Shown here: positions 10,560 to 20,439 of the stretch, one piece after another | Numbering within the stretch: the stretch's first letter is position 1 | How the letters are laid out: each line of letters starts with the position of its first letter | NCBI GenBank assembly: GCA_036245525.1 | Contig: BTPG01000007.1 | Coordinates: 120,236,132 to 120,300,131, forward strand | Origin: Semisulcospira habei | Taxonomy: Eukaryota > Mollusca > Gastropoda > Semisulcospiridae | DNA length: 64,000 bases | Direction of reading: 5' to 3' | Position numbers and translations under genes: made by a program | Notes under the pieces: model-generated | The model's input: only the letters and a program-made list of their open reading frames with translations | Databases searched by the model: none | Told to the model about the DNA's origin: nothing

Positions 10560-10770
10560 TTAACCCTTTTCATCCTGATACACTCCTGCTTGAAATTAAT
10601 TGACTATGATAGTTCAAGGGTGGTGCCAGAATAGCTTGGCACCTGAGGCACCAAGCTATTCTGGCACTACCCATGAACTAAAATGGTTGATCTGTCGCGT
10701 AATATTAATGTAGCCTTCATAGGACAATAAGCAAATCTGACAAAATCAGCATCAGGATGTAATGGGTTAA
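10560..10770. repeat. TTAA/CCC-type MITE with central hairpin
   Basis: The left end is TTAACCCTTTTCATCCTGA and the right end CAGGATGTAATGGGTTAA, so the termini are inverted repeats flanked by TTAA. The hairpin is at 10608-10682 with the shared core GGTGCCAGAATAGCTTGG. It has no coding capacity. Confidence 0.85.
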
Positions 10771-11285
10771 AAAGAGAGTCAAATTTATGTACATAATACT
10801 GATCAACTGGCATCGGTACAATTTTAAAAATGTAACCATGAAACCATAATATTAATAATAAATGTAAATATGCAGGCAACCATGACCTGTCATATTGATT
10901 CTAGCAACACAGAATTTTAAAAAAAGTATTTAAAAATTGCCTCCAGTGACATATAATACTGACTAGAGTGTTGGAAGGGCGCTTACAAAAAAATAACCAA
11001 CAAAAAAAAAAAAAACCCAAAAAACAAACAGAAATTGGCACAATAGTTAAAACAAAATAGAAATGCCAATAATACCGGTTATTATATAGGCGCTTTTCCC
11101 TATTCTGGGAATCGGCTCAAAGAGCCGCGAACTGAACCCAACATGCACGCTCACGTGACACACACTAAAGACAAACACAGTACAAGACAAGCACAGGATA
11201 TTCACGTGGTGTGAGGGGTCAGCTCAACTACTGAGGTTTTGGAAATTTTGATCGCTTGTATTTGAAATTTTATAAAGTGACCTGA
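10771..11285. other. No gene seen
   Basis: AT-rich with short A runs near 10985-11025. Nothing supportable. Confidence 0.5.
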
Positions 11286-11478
11286 AACCGGTACCATAGG
11301 GGAGGGGGAGGAAGAGCCGGAGTACCCGGAGAAAAAACCCCCGACGATCCGCCTGAATTAACGGTGACACTTACTACAGGAGAAAAGTCCAACGCCGAAA
11401 ACCCATAATCGAATCTCGCACCTTTAGTCTTTAGCACTGGTGGCAGGCGCCTTAACCACTGTGCCACGGACCGCCCCC
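11286..11478 (-). repeat. tRNA-derived SINE
   Basis: On the - strand it has a tRNA-like head with an A box (GTGGCACAGTGGTTAAGGCG) and a decayed B box (GATTCGATTAT). Next comes CGTTGGACTTTTCTCCT..GTAAGTGTCACCGT, the same body as the LINE head at 4690-4796, and then a CTCCGGGTACTCCGGC tail. It is followed on its 5' side by a G run (about 11496-11515). Confidence 0.75.
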
Positions 11479-12628
11479 AATGGATGGGTGGAGAGGGGGG
11501 GGGGGGGGGGGGGGGGAGGTAGTCGTTAAGCAAACAAAGAGAATTATCTTTATAATCATGCATGCAGCCAATTAGCATTTGTATAACTTGCAACTAAAAA
11601 CAGGTTTGCTCTACAGTGCTTGAAAACCCCAAACTACCTGCCATCACTTTTCAAACATAAACACTTGTGCAACAGATGGTTACAAAACATGTGCATGACT
11701 TATTAAAATGTTATCTGCATCAACAAAAAACCCACGAGGCAAGCTTAATTGCTCAGGCAGACTATACTAGTAAAAAATAAACAATAATATGTAAGCAGCA
11801 TCATCAGCGAACATATCGCATGCAACACTATCATCGCTAATTGTGTCACAATAGTGTCACAGGATTGGAGTTCTTGTTCATTTTATCTCCTTGTGACATG
11901 CAAGGGGAAGTGTTGCAAACCATATTATCAATCACTAATATTTGCATTTGCAACTGGGAATGGTTGATTGGTCGATTCAAAACGGTTCACAGACTAAACC
12001 TTGTATTTGTGTGTTCCATTCACCATGTCCAAACAAAATCTGTAACCTTATAAAATTACACAAAATTCAGAAAACTGTAAAGAAAGTACATGTTTATTTC
12101 ACAAAAAATACACAGTTAATGTCTCAAAGTTATATTTCCTATTGCTGTTACTAAAGGTAACAGGTGAGCTTAAAAATAAAACAACAAAATACACAATCTA
12201 CTGCAATGAATAACCTGAAGTCAAACACTAGGATGATTTCATCCCGAAGTCTTCTACGGTACCAGTATGAAATCAGGTCTGGGGCACAGTATCGGAAAAC
12301 ACTCAATTGAACCCAAATAAGCATGAGAAATAGGAAAGTAAATATTTTTCATCTTGCACTAGTATGACTATGGTGCACAGGTATAGTCTGTCTGGGTACT
12401 AGCTGTCTACTTTTCTTTTACTGGCATGCTGTTTCCTTTTTCACATCCTGAGAAAATCTTGGTGTTGTTTGGAAGTTAAGCAATGTAACAAAAACCCAAA
12501 TGTTTTCACCGTTTTCCTCATGTATCATGTTTTCAGCCACTGCGTACTCTTGCTACATCAATTACATGCCATAGGAGCACTATCATACTGATAGTAACTT
12601 ACTAGCACTAACCATGTACAGATGCTGA
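11479..12628. other. No gene supported
   Basis: Interior of the large transposon. A G run is near 11496-11515. The remaining open frames are short and without recognisable motifs. Confidence 0.5.
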
Positions 12629-12952
12629 TTAGCTCTTCATAGAGACTACTTTAAACTGCATGCACACATCGGTAAGCATCACCAAAGGTCTGAATTGACT
12701 TTGAAAAAAAAAAGCGGAAATTAAAAAGGCGAAAGAAATTATACACGGAAACAGTAGTAGTAGTATAGTAAATAGTAGTTTGAGGAGCGGAAAATCGGCG
12801 AGATTACCGAGGAAATCCTCGAAACGGCGGAACAATTCAGACCTTTGATCACCCCTGAACAGACAGTTTGCGTGGGAAAATCTGTGTTTCAAGTCAGAGC
12901 ATAGATAAAATACATGGTCCACATCTTTGAAAAGTTTGTATTTAACCCACAA
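12629..12952 (-). other. Coding-like segment, unassigned
   Basis: The - strand frame reads KDVDHVFYLCSDLKH then DQRSELFRRFEDFLGNLADF, a composition that looks protein-like in an otherwise AT-rich area. It lies on the same strand as the transposase-like exons and downstream of them. I do not recognise it. It could be an extra exon or a second protein of the element, or chance. Confidence 0.25.
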
Positions 12953-13084
12953 AGTAGCTTACAGTTACACTGAATGATGCCTTGCATTGGGAAGTACATA
13001 CCCGGTTGTCAAGAATTCTTTACTGTGTATTTATGAAGTCCTTACTAACACTTTAGTAGCACTAGCAGGCATACATGATTAATT

Positions 13085-13453
13085 TTAACAAGTGGAGATG
13101 TGACAGGCCCATGGGCATGTAATCGTTGTAATGTAAATGCCAATGAAAGCATTGTGTAACTGGAAACAAAGTGTGCCCAAACACATTATTACCAATGCAG
13201 ATATTTCACTGTCGGCAATGAATCTCAGGACATCCTCGTAAAGCCGCACTCCTAACTTCCTCATGCTGTCCAGCCGTAGTTCTGGAGGACAACGGGTCGA
13301 CAGTAGCCTTGAGAAGCTGAAGTCTGTCATTCATCAAAGGGCACGAGATTCGTTCAACTTCTCTTGCCTGACCTGTGGGTGCTGGCAGCTGCCTTTCATC
13401 ATCTGCAGCAATGGTAGCCTCAAGCTGATGTCCTTCAAATATGTCTCTCACAG
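13085..13453 (-). pseudogene. Last exon of transposase-like gene, frameshifted
   Basis: A splice acceptor (TTCTTAATGAAG) precedes the exon at 13453. The frame gives VERISCPLMNDRLQLLKATVDPLS and then shifts to RKLGVRLYEDVLRFIADSE. The two halves together resemble the C-terminus (CPL...VDPL..S..GV.LYEDVL.FI) that I associate with HTH/integrase-core proteins common in fish and invertebrate genomes. The frameshift marks it as dead. Confidence 0.5.
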
Positions 13454-14101
13454 CTTCATTAAGAAAGAAACAACAGATTTTGTAAAAGGACACAAAAATA
13501 AAAAATAAAAAAGGAGGAGAAATTAACAACTTGCACAGTTCACATGTATGACTAAACTGCATAAACTGCTGGCGTTGTCGAATCACTTATCACTTTCGAA
13601 TCACGAATCATACGCGATTTTCAATGACGAAATGATGAAAAAAAAAAGAAAAAAAAAGCTCAAATGCTATGGTTTCGACAAGACGCTGTCATATATACTA
13701 TCACCCTCTGACTGTTTTACACCGCCGAATAGTGCCCAAGAAGATACTGTGCTGTGTGCAGCACTGCGACACTTTCAGAGGTTTTGGTTGCGTGTTCTAA
13801 TAACTTCAGCACGAAGAAGACACGTGGTCGACATGCATGCATGTGTGTGTCCTGCGCGCACGCATGTGCTCACTGTTGTGTGTAAAAGAGATTACCAATC
13901 ACTCAGGGAGAGGGAGTTAGGCTTTGAATGTTTAATTCACCAGTTATTTAATTTTAAACTAAAGAACATGGAAATGATGAAATTTTTCTTAAATAAATTT
14001 TCTGACCCGTTATTATACTCAGATGGGGGTCTGTGTGCACACCTGGGGGCCTACAGACCCTTGAAGCAGTTGTAAAAACAGAAGCCCCAACAACAATATT
14101 T
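13454..14101. other. No integrase core found here
   Basis: The DDE-type catalytic core expected between the helix-turn-helix exons and the last exon would map to this area. I find no - strand frame with such motifs. The + strand open frame 13548-14075 is AT-rich and featureless. Confidence 0.4.
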
Positions 14102-14311
14102 TGTGACCTTTTGGCCACTGAAATGAGCCACAGTTTAAGTGCCTTAAGTCATTTTACCGCATGGCTGCATTTCCACATTTTGAATGTGTCAAATGGACTA
14201 TGTACCAGTTGCAGGAGCTGAATCGACCATGATATCCGACACCAAGCTAATTTGGCACTACCCCTGAATTGTCATTGTCAAACGCTAGTGCATCAGGGCT
14301 AAATGGGTTAA
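14102..14311. repeat. Degenerate TTAA/CCC-type MITE
   Basis: The right end is AAATGGGTTAA. The left half matches the reverse complement of the 59170-59390 MITE (shared GACTATGTACCAGTTGCAGG). The hairpin is partial (14228-14276). Confidence 0.6.
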
Positions 14312-14634
14312 GTAAAGGGATGGCTTTGTGTCAGTGAAAATGTTTTCTGGAAATGTACCAACCTTCTTTGAACCCTTTGCGAGGGGTCAAATGAATTTAG
14401 TATGTATAAGAACTCAGCTACCTTTTGGCCCTTAAAAGTTTTTTAAAAAACGCTGTTAAAAATTGAATAGGTACCACGAAACAGGCATTTCTGATTATTT
14501 GCTGACCTATTCTTTAAAAGGCTCCAGTAAAATTTTAAAAAATGTTAAAAGTGTGTACCTGGACAACCGTTCCTTTGCCCTTTAACCTTGCAGCAACTGA
14601 ATTTGACCCGATCTTTTTGTTTCCAGTTGCTCAC

Positions 14635-14709
14635 CTTGTTGGGCAAACCAGCTAATCTAATTCAGCGTCTGCAATTTGTGAGAATCTGCTCCTCTGAAGG
14701 ATATCGTCT
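14635..14709 (-). pseudogene. Exon of transposase-like gene with in-frame stop
   Basis: It is flanked by an acceptor (TTGTTGGCAG) and a donor (AAG/GTGAGC) on the - strand. The frame reads SRFSQIADAELD, stop, LVCPTR. The DAELDxLV pattern matches the segment following the HTH in related proteins, with TAG replacing the variable residue. Confidence 0.45.
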
Positions 14710-15091
14710 CTGCCAACAAGCAAAAGCCAATAATTGAAACACATCTAGTTTATGTACATTTTTTACCAGTATCATACATCAACCACAAATGCATGTGGAT
14801 GTCTTAACTCTTTGCCTATGGATCTAACTTCAACAGCTTCGCAATTACTTCCCACAGAACACTATCAGTGGCAACATCTGCCAAGCCAAGGTTTGTTTGC
14901 AGGAGTGTTCTTAGCTATTTTTAGCTGTGAATGTGTCATTACAAGCCATTACTTGGAATGCACACAGGACCCAGAAACAAACTCTTAACAAAATTACTTA
15001 ATGGCAGAGTACGTCATTATATATATCTAATGCTGCCTGAGTCAATAATGCCATTCTTAAAGTCATATCAGCTACTCATTTTGCAACATAC

Positions 15092-15223
15092 CTTAGCCTT
15101 GAATTCACAGTTGCGACTGAAACTTCAAGTATTTTAGCCATTTCTGTTGTCCTGAAATGCACATCCTGCAGCAACTGCAGCTGTTCCTCAGGTATGTGGT
15201 ATCGAGGAGCGTGGGCCTCACCC
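15092..15223 (-). pseudogene. Helix-turn-helix exon of transposase-like gene
   Basis: An acceptor TGTGTTTCCAG precedes the exon and a donor AAG/GTATGT follows it on the - strand. The translation contains RYHIPEEQLQLLQDVHF, then TTEMAKILEVSVATVNSRLR, a canonical helix-turn-helix with the recognition-helix pattern VSxxTVxxRLR. This arrangement (xPRYxIPEEQLxxL followed by HTH) is what I know from HTH plus integrase-core proteins of mobile origin. It would bind the transposon ends. Confidence 0.65.
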
Positions 15224-15685
15224 CTGGAAACACACCAAACTCTGTAAGTACTGTGGGCTGCCAACAAAAAAAGAATTATTAATCCATGGCGATGCTACAA
15301 AGTGGCCCAGCAATGACTACAGTGAAGACAGCACATTCCCTGAGGCACTGCCTATCACATATGTTGTGTACAATGATGTATGTAGTGTATTGTTACTACA
15401 TGTGTAAATGTACAAAGAAAATGTTCCCACCTGTCCTCTACACTTTTCACAGTTAAGGAAGGTGTACTTTTTTCTAAGAAAATTATTTGCAAAGTGTACT
15501 GAAAGTTTCACTAGTGAAAGAGAAACAACCCGTGTAAGACTAAGAGCTGCGTTATATTTTTTCTCAGTCTTGTACAAGACATGGGCTCCAGTCTGACTAT
15601 GTGTTCTCACTTTTTGCAGGATTAAAAATCAAATAGAGGTACAATGGGGCAAACCATGTCACTATGTCAATAAAATACAACTTAC

Positions 15686-15818
15686 TTGGCGCATGGGATT
15701 CTGGCATTTTCGGGACTCCTCCAATATCTGCGTCACCTGATCTTTCAGTGACGCTGCCGTTTCCACTGGAAGAGTACGGCCAGACACTTGCGCAATGCTC
15801 CACTCTAGTGATTCCAGG
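15686..15818 (-). pseudogene. Upstream exon of transposase-like gene
   Basis: It has an acceptor TCTGTAATTGCAG and a strong donor CAA/GTAAGT on the - strand. The frame gives LESLEWSIAQVSGRTLP and SLKDQVTQILEESRKCQNPM, an acidic and helical segment without a known motif. Its end phase (0) does not match the next exon as drawn (needs 2 nt), which suggests a small indel. Confidence 0.5.
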
Positions 15819-16484
15819 CTGCAATTACAGAAAGACATCTCTGCATGTATATTATCTAAATTCCTCAGCATCCCAATCAACAAATGCCAAATTACTCAAT
15901 ACTCTTATTAGAATGCTGACCAAGCCTAACTAATACTAGTAATAGACACATAACAAAACAAAATCAAAGAGATGAAAACAGCACCGGTATGGGAATTTAA
16001 TACAACCAGTGAATATATACTCTAAACAATTGGTCAGCTCAGTCTGCTAGCCTGAAACTAAATTAAATTATTAATAATTCTCAAAAAGCATGCTAAAGGT
16101 GCAGGACTAAGCTCACTCATGCAACTGCCCTTTGCCTGGTCTTTGTCTTCACTGTGAAAGATGTCACCAGAGCCAATAATTTCTCGGAGCTTACTTTTTG
16201 CATGCTGCATTTCAAAGCCACATTGCCAATTGAGTGAAAATTGGCAGATCGTTGAGAGTATTTTACCTTTGACGACTTTTCGCTGGCACTAGTTCAAGTT
16301 CCAAATTCAAGAATCAACGTTTGATTCTCCGCTAAACCAATCATATATCATGTTTAGAGGCCATACTATCAATATTAATTAAATTCATTGTGACTTTAGG
16401 ACGCTGCAATGCAATAAGACTGTCTTTATGTATTAACATGAAATTAGGATTCCTCTTTTTTTTTAATAGAAAAAAAAAAAAGAG
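15819..16484. other. No gene seen
   Basis: Presumed intron of the decayed transposase-like gene, between the candidate first and second exons. No motif recognised. Confidence 0.4.
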
Positions 16485-17454
16485 TCTCGGAAACATTTAT
16501 ATTTGAGATCAGAAACGGTCCTGTTATGTTCTCTTTGAATGTCAACTGATTACCTTGGACCGTTCATAGCGTAATGTGTTTCATTAAATAGCATCGGGGA
16601 TGAAACGTCATTGGACGAAATGTGTTTGGGCCGAACGGTCTGGGCGAATGCGCGTAGGGTGAAGACAGGCATAGATCAAGAGGCTCAAAGAACGATCCCT
16701 TCGAAGCTTTCTAATGCTAAATAAACAACTTTTACGGCACCTACAACCTCAAATATAAGAATATTTCGACTTTAAGTACTTAACAGAATGTGTTTATGTG
16801 GTTATTTTGGTTTAGGAGAGGTTATTCCGACTGTTTTCAGACAGCGCGATCGTGTAGCAAGGGAAGTAATCGACGCAACAACAGCAGTGGAAAACGGCAA
16901 CTAAACTAAATCATGGTAATGTAAATCAAACTTCTAAAACATGATTATTTTGTGTTTAGGTACGCAATAATAGTTACAGATATGGTTATTTTAGCTTAGG
17001 ACAGGTTATTTCGGGTTTTAGTAGGACCCAGTTTCAGCGAGGTAATCCTATTAGAAATTTGGAGTACGTTGACGCTTTCTATGGTATTAACTGTATATTT
17101 GAAGGGATAAATGCATGAATATTTTACATACCTTGTGATATTACAGCAGGTGGATCCACGCAGGTATCAGCGAGTTGCCACAATGTGTCAATCTTTGTAG
17201 CGCACGGCGAAGAAATGTCTGTCCTTCCGCCATGTTTACTCACAACACATTTTGCAAACTGTAAGCGCTGCTTTGATTGGCTGATTCAATAGTACATGTA
17301 TTAAGTATTTATTGCATCTACTGCTGACTTAATACATGTTAAAAGTCTGTCACGTGTGTCGATATCTGGACTATTCATTGGCTGCCTTAATACATGTATT
17401 AAGTACTTAATACATGTACTAATGACTTACTTCACGGTGTTTTGGCCAACCGTA
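16485..17454 (-). repeat. Right terminal inverted repeat
   Basis: This is the inverted copy of 6600-7425, longer by about 140 bp because it includes a candidate first exon (17132-17233). The outermost part has TACATGTATTAAGTACTTAA, palindromic words that may be transposase-binding sites by analogy with other TIR elements. Confidence 0.85.
17132..17233 (-). pseudogene. Candidate first exon inside right TIR
   Basis: An ATG at 17233 is preceded by AAAC and the segment ends at a donor AAG/GTATGT. The ATG frame closes after 30 codons. A second frame (KIDTLWQLADTCVDPPAVIS) looks more protein-like, so an indel after the start is possible. Confidence 0.35.
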
Positions 17455-17460
17455 GACGTG

Positions 17461-17514
17461 CGTCACTCATCATCTCTCTCCATTTTTAAATCCAAGCTTA
17501 AAACACACCTTTGA
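17461..17514 (+). pseudogene. LINE 3' coding fragment, right part
   Basis: This is the last 18 codons of the same LINE ORF plus the stop. They read on from WNALGPAADV (end of the left part at 6599) without a frame change once the transposon and one 6-bp duplicate are ignored. The ending SIFKSKLKTHL is typical of this LINE group. Confidence 0.75.
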
Positions 17515-17562
17515 AGTTCTGTTGCATATACGTAAAGACCATTTTCTGCCGGCTCATAATCA

Positions 17563-17571
17563 CAGTGTGTG

Positions 17572-17615
<44 letters not shown>
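17563..17615. repeat. (GT)n microsatellite
   Basis: About 25 GT units directly downstream of the LINE 3' fragment. The bases between here and 18638 show no gene. An acceptor-like TTGTGTTTCAG at about 17814 precedes a short open frame that I cannot identify. Confidence 0.85.
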
Positions 17616-17617
<2 letters not shown>

Positions 17618-18638
17618 ACCAAATGACTAAAATGGGTTTCTTTCTTTACCATCCTTATGCAATCTGGGTGTGTGTGAAATTCTGGGTGGCCAGATCAGAC
17701 ACCCATTTTTTCTGAGGGTTGTTTCTGTATTATCTTTCGTTCAAAAGTCAGAAAAAAATATCAAAATACGATGTCCCCATTTTAACAGATTTACTTCATC
17801 GTTGTGTTTCAGGGATGCCCTGGGCCTGTGTGTGGACACGGAAGCGGCCGGAGTGTTTTCAGATCAATTTGATTGGTCCAACACCGATGAACGGAGTTGT
17901 TTCCCTTGCTTAAACGTCTTTCGTCTCAAACGGACACACCGGCCATTCTTTCGCGTTTGCAGAGGTACTTTATGCAATATTTCTTAGTTAAGAGCACGCC
18001 CAAATGTACTTGTTCAGTGCAGTTATTTAACTGAGAGATGCCTCCAATCCCCGATACCCGTTTGGCCCAGAAAAATAAGGCGTCTGCTTCAAACGTGTCT
18101 TCGGCCTCTCGGCCGCTCTGACCGTTGAGTCTTGTAGTAAATGATAATAGAACCCCACGATTTTAACAAAAGCTTTCTTCTTCAATGAAAGGAATTCGTT
18201 CAATCTGCCACGCGATTTTGTTTCTTCTTTCTTTTTTTCTGACGTCGGTGTTAACTTGCCACATGCATGCACAGTATCAGTTGACTTTTTTTTTGAAAAA
18301 CAAAAATGGCGCCAGATTTCAATCCTCGTTCGCAAAACTGCCTCGCGATTCGAAGAACGAACGTCCACAAACAGGTCTTTAGGAATGTGCAACTGAAGTG
18401 TCGCTTTTTACTGTATTGCCAGTTTTTAGTTCTCAGGGTTACCCTGGTCAGCCCCACAGGGTGGGTTTTTCTCTCTATTCTGGGGCATGCATGTGTTTCT
18501 GTCTACCCTTTGTCCATTCACCTGTATTTGCCTTTTTAAAACTCTCCCTACTGTCTGCGCTGCCTGTAGCTCTTGATATTGGATGTGTGTTGCTAAATGG
18601 TCTTAGCTTTATGTCTTGGCCCCATGTGTTAGGTTTAT

Positions 18639-18852
18639 TTAACTCATTCTACCCCAGACACACCACGGCAGGATAAGGATCCACCATGATAGTTCAAGGG
18701 TGATGCCAGAATAGCTTGGCGCTTACGGGCGCCAAGCTATTCTGGCATCTCCCTTGAACTATCATGGTCGATCTGTGCCCTGCACTGCAATGCAGTCTTG
18801 AGAGGTCAGGGGCAAAATTTAAGGATTTTGGTGTTGGGGTAGAATGAGTTAA
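18639..18852. repeat. TTAA-flanked MITE with central hairpin
   Basis: Termini are TTAACTCATTCTACCCCA and its inverse TGGGGTAGAATGAGTTAA. The hairpin at 18688-18763 carries the shared core. The internal word GGATAAGGATC supplies an empty target site for the insertion inside the sister MITE at 19331. Confidence 0.9.
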
Positions 18853-18962
18853 CGTATTTGACCGGCAGGCGACATACATGGCAATGTTCTGTTTAGGTTT
18901 TTTTTTCACAAGCAGTGCAGGCACGTCCTGAGAAAGCCTAGTGGCTGTCGGGACGTTAAGCA

Positions 18963-19211
18963 ATGTACAATCAATCTGATTCAAAATGTCAGTTGGTTTA
19001 CATGGTTGTATTGGACATGTTCTCAGCAACACCGTTTTGGTCACACCGGCTCAGGACTTCCTGGCACACACCCAGCGCCGGATGGCAGCAGGATGTCCAA
19101 ACCCATCGGGATCTATGCTGCAGAATCATGCCCCCCCCAGCCTCTGCCACAGAGGGTGCGTCTGGTAGGAGGGTGCATGGACGGCAGCGGAATGCTCCCA
19201 ATTACAAACTG
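18963..19211 (+). CDS. Candidate upstream exon of ZnF/recombinase gene
   Basis: An open frame ends in GRRVHGRQRNAPNYKL immediately before a consensus donor (CTG/GTAAGTAAAG) at 19212. The end phase is 0, which matches the acceptor at 20439/20440. Joining gives NYKL followed by LANGAWDG. The 5' limit (ATG at 18963 or an acceptor at 19054) is uncertain. The exon is inferred only from splice signals and phase. Confidence 0.35.
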
Positions 19212-19330
19212 GTAAGTAAAGTGATTCTATGATCATCTTCATTTTATTGGCTGGCGTGCGTGCGAAGCAAAAGTGAGTTTATGTTCTGGGCCACTGGTCG
19301 TCCGTCCCGCGGCGTCGTCCATGGTAAACT

Positions 19331-20107
19331 TTAACTCATTCTACCCCAACACCAAAATCCTTAAATTTTGCCCCTGTCCTCTCAAGACCGCATTGCAGCG
19401 CAGGACACAGATCGACCATGATAGTTCAAGGGTGATGCCAGAATAGCTTGGCGCCCGTAGGCGCCAAGCTGTTCTGGCATCACCTTTGAACTATCATGAG
19501 TGGTCGATCCTTATCCCAGGGGTGGGATTCTTCCGCGTTTCCGCGGATTTACGTGGAAATTCTTTCACAATTCCGCTGAAGCATATTTATTTTCCGCGTC
19601 TAATAACAACGAAAAAGACGAAAAAAAAAAAAAAAAATCTTCTTAAATGGCAAAAAAATCTCAAATGGGTTGGATTTGTATGTAGTTTGGTTCACTATCG
19701 CCCGACACTTCCGGTAGCTTTAGGTCGCAGTGGAAAATGGCGGTGAAAAAGGATATTGTCCAAGACAGAGTGCCGTTTAGTGTGCATCTGAACATAAACT
19801 GGTACGCACATTCCATTTTTATACTGCAGATCAGGAGTGTCATAACAAAGTCCATTTTCGGGTGTGTTTGGTCTCGCTCCCCCTGTCGGTTTTTGGATAC
19901 TTTGGCGAACGGTGGACACGCGCCTATCCCCCCCCCCCCCCCCCCCCCCCCCTGTCATTTGATTTTTCGGCTGCTGAAAATGAAGGACATGAACACCCCC
20001 CCCCCCCCCCCCCCCCCCCCTGTCGTTTGATTTTCCGCGTTTTCTTTCTTACTAGAATCCCACCCCTGTTATCCTGCCGTGGTGTGTCTGGGGGTAGAAT
20101 GAGTTAA
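19331..20107. repeat. TTAA MITE carrying a second insertion
   Basis: Termini are TTAACTCATTCTACCCC and GGGGTAGAATGAGTTAAC. The hairpin is at 19420-19495. The same host repeat at 34534-34537 has a single TTAA and no MITE, so this is a filled site next to an empty one. The interior is enlarged by the element at 19517-20068. Confidence 0.9.
19517..20068. mobile_element. 552-bp non-autonomous element, CAGGGGTGGGATTC termini
   Basis: Inverted ends CAGGGGTGGGATTC and AATCCCACCCCTG are flanked by TTATCC on both sides (19511-19516 and 20069-20074). The sister MITE at 18639 has one uninterrupted copy of that target. The ends look hAT-like, but hAT elements usually duplicate 8 bp, so the class is open. 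The interior has two C runs (about 19929-19952 and 19997-20020) and no intact gene. Confidence 0.75.
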
Positions 20108-20439
20108 CGGTGGCATTTTCTCGGAGACTATTCAAGCCACATTCTTCAAGCTTGGCCCAAGGATACTTTGTGGCAAGACCTTTTTAAACATGCCAATTTG
20201 AGTGACCTCTCTCAAAGGGTCACGCAGGGTTGACAAATGTGTGAAAACTGCTTGCATTTTCAGAAAACGTGGATTTTGACTGCTGCAGAAGCCAGCCCTC
20301 GTCACCGAGGTCACACATATGTAAATCGGTCATACACGGGATTACTCTTTTTATTCTTGTGCAAGGCCCCTTTAAACCAAAATTGGGCTGTTTCTGTTTC
20401 CAATGCAGCTTTGGTTTTAATCTTTCTTTCTTTCTCCAG

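Larger units (their letters stand above)
6600..17454 (-). mobile_element. 10.9-kb DNA transposon with long TIRs and 6-bp TSD
   Basis: The element begins TACGG and ends CCGTA. It is flanked by GACGTG at 6594-6599 and 17455-17460. Its ends are inverted copies of each other for about 0.83-0.97 kb. Removing it with one GACGTG restores a LINE reading frame, which fixes the boundaries. It carries remnants of a spliced - strand gene with a helix-turn-helix exon. A 6-bp duplication and TAC..GTA termini recall the IS3EU superfamily as I remember it, so that name is an inference. Later insertions inside it are a LINE remnant, a SINE and MITEs. Confidence 0.85.

Noticed and set aside
17670..17987. Possible host exon after TTGTGTTTCAG at 17814
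   Set aside because: No recognisable protein, no matching donor and no neighbour exon in phase.
20269..20439. The N-terminal 57 codons of the ZnF/recombinase open frame
   Set aside because: They precede a strong polypyrimidine tract and CAG acceptor, and match the intronic repeat at 35281-35430, so they are intron.
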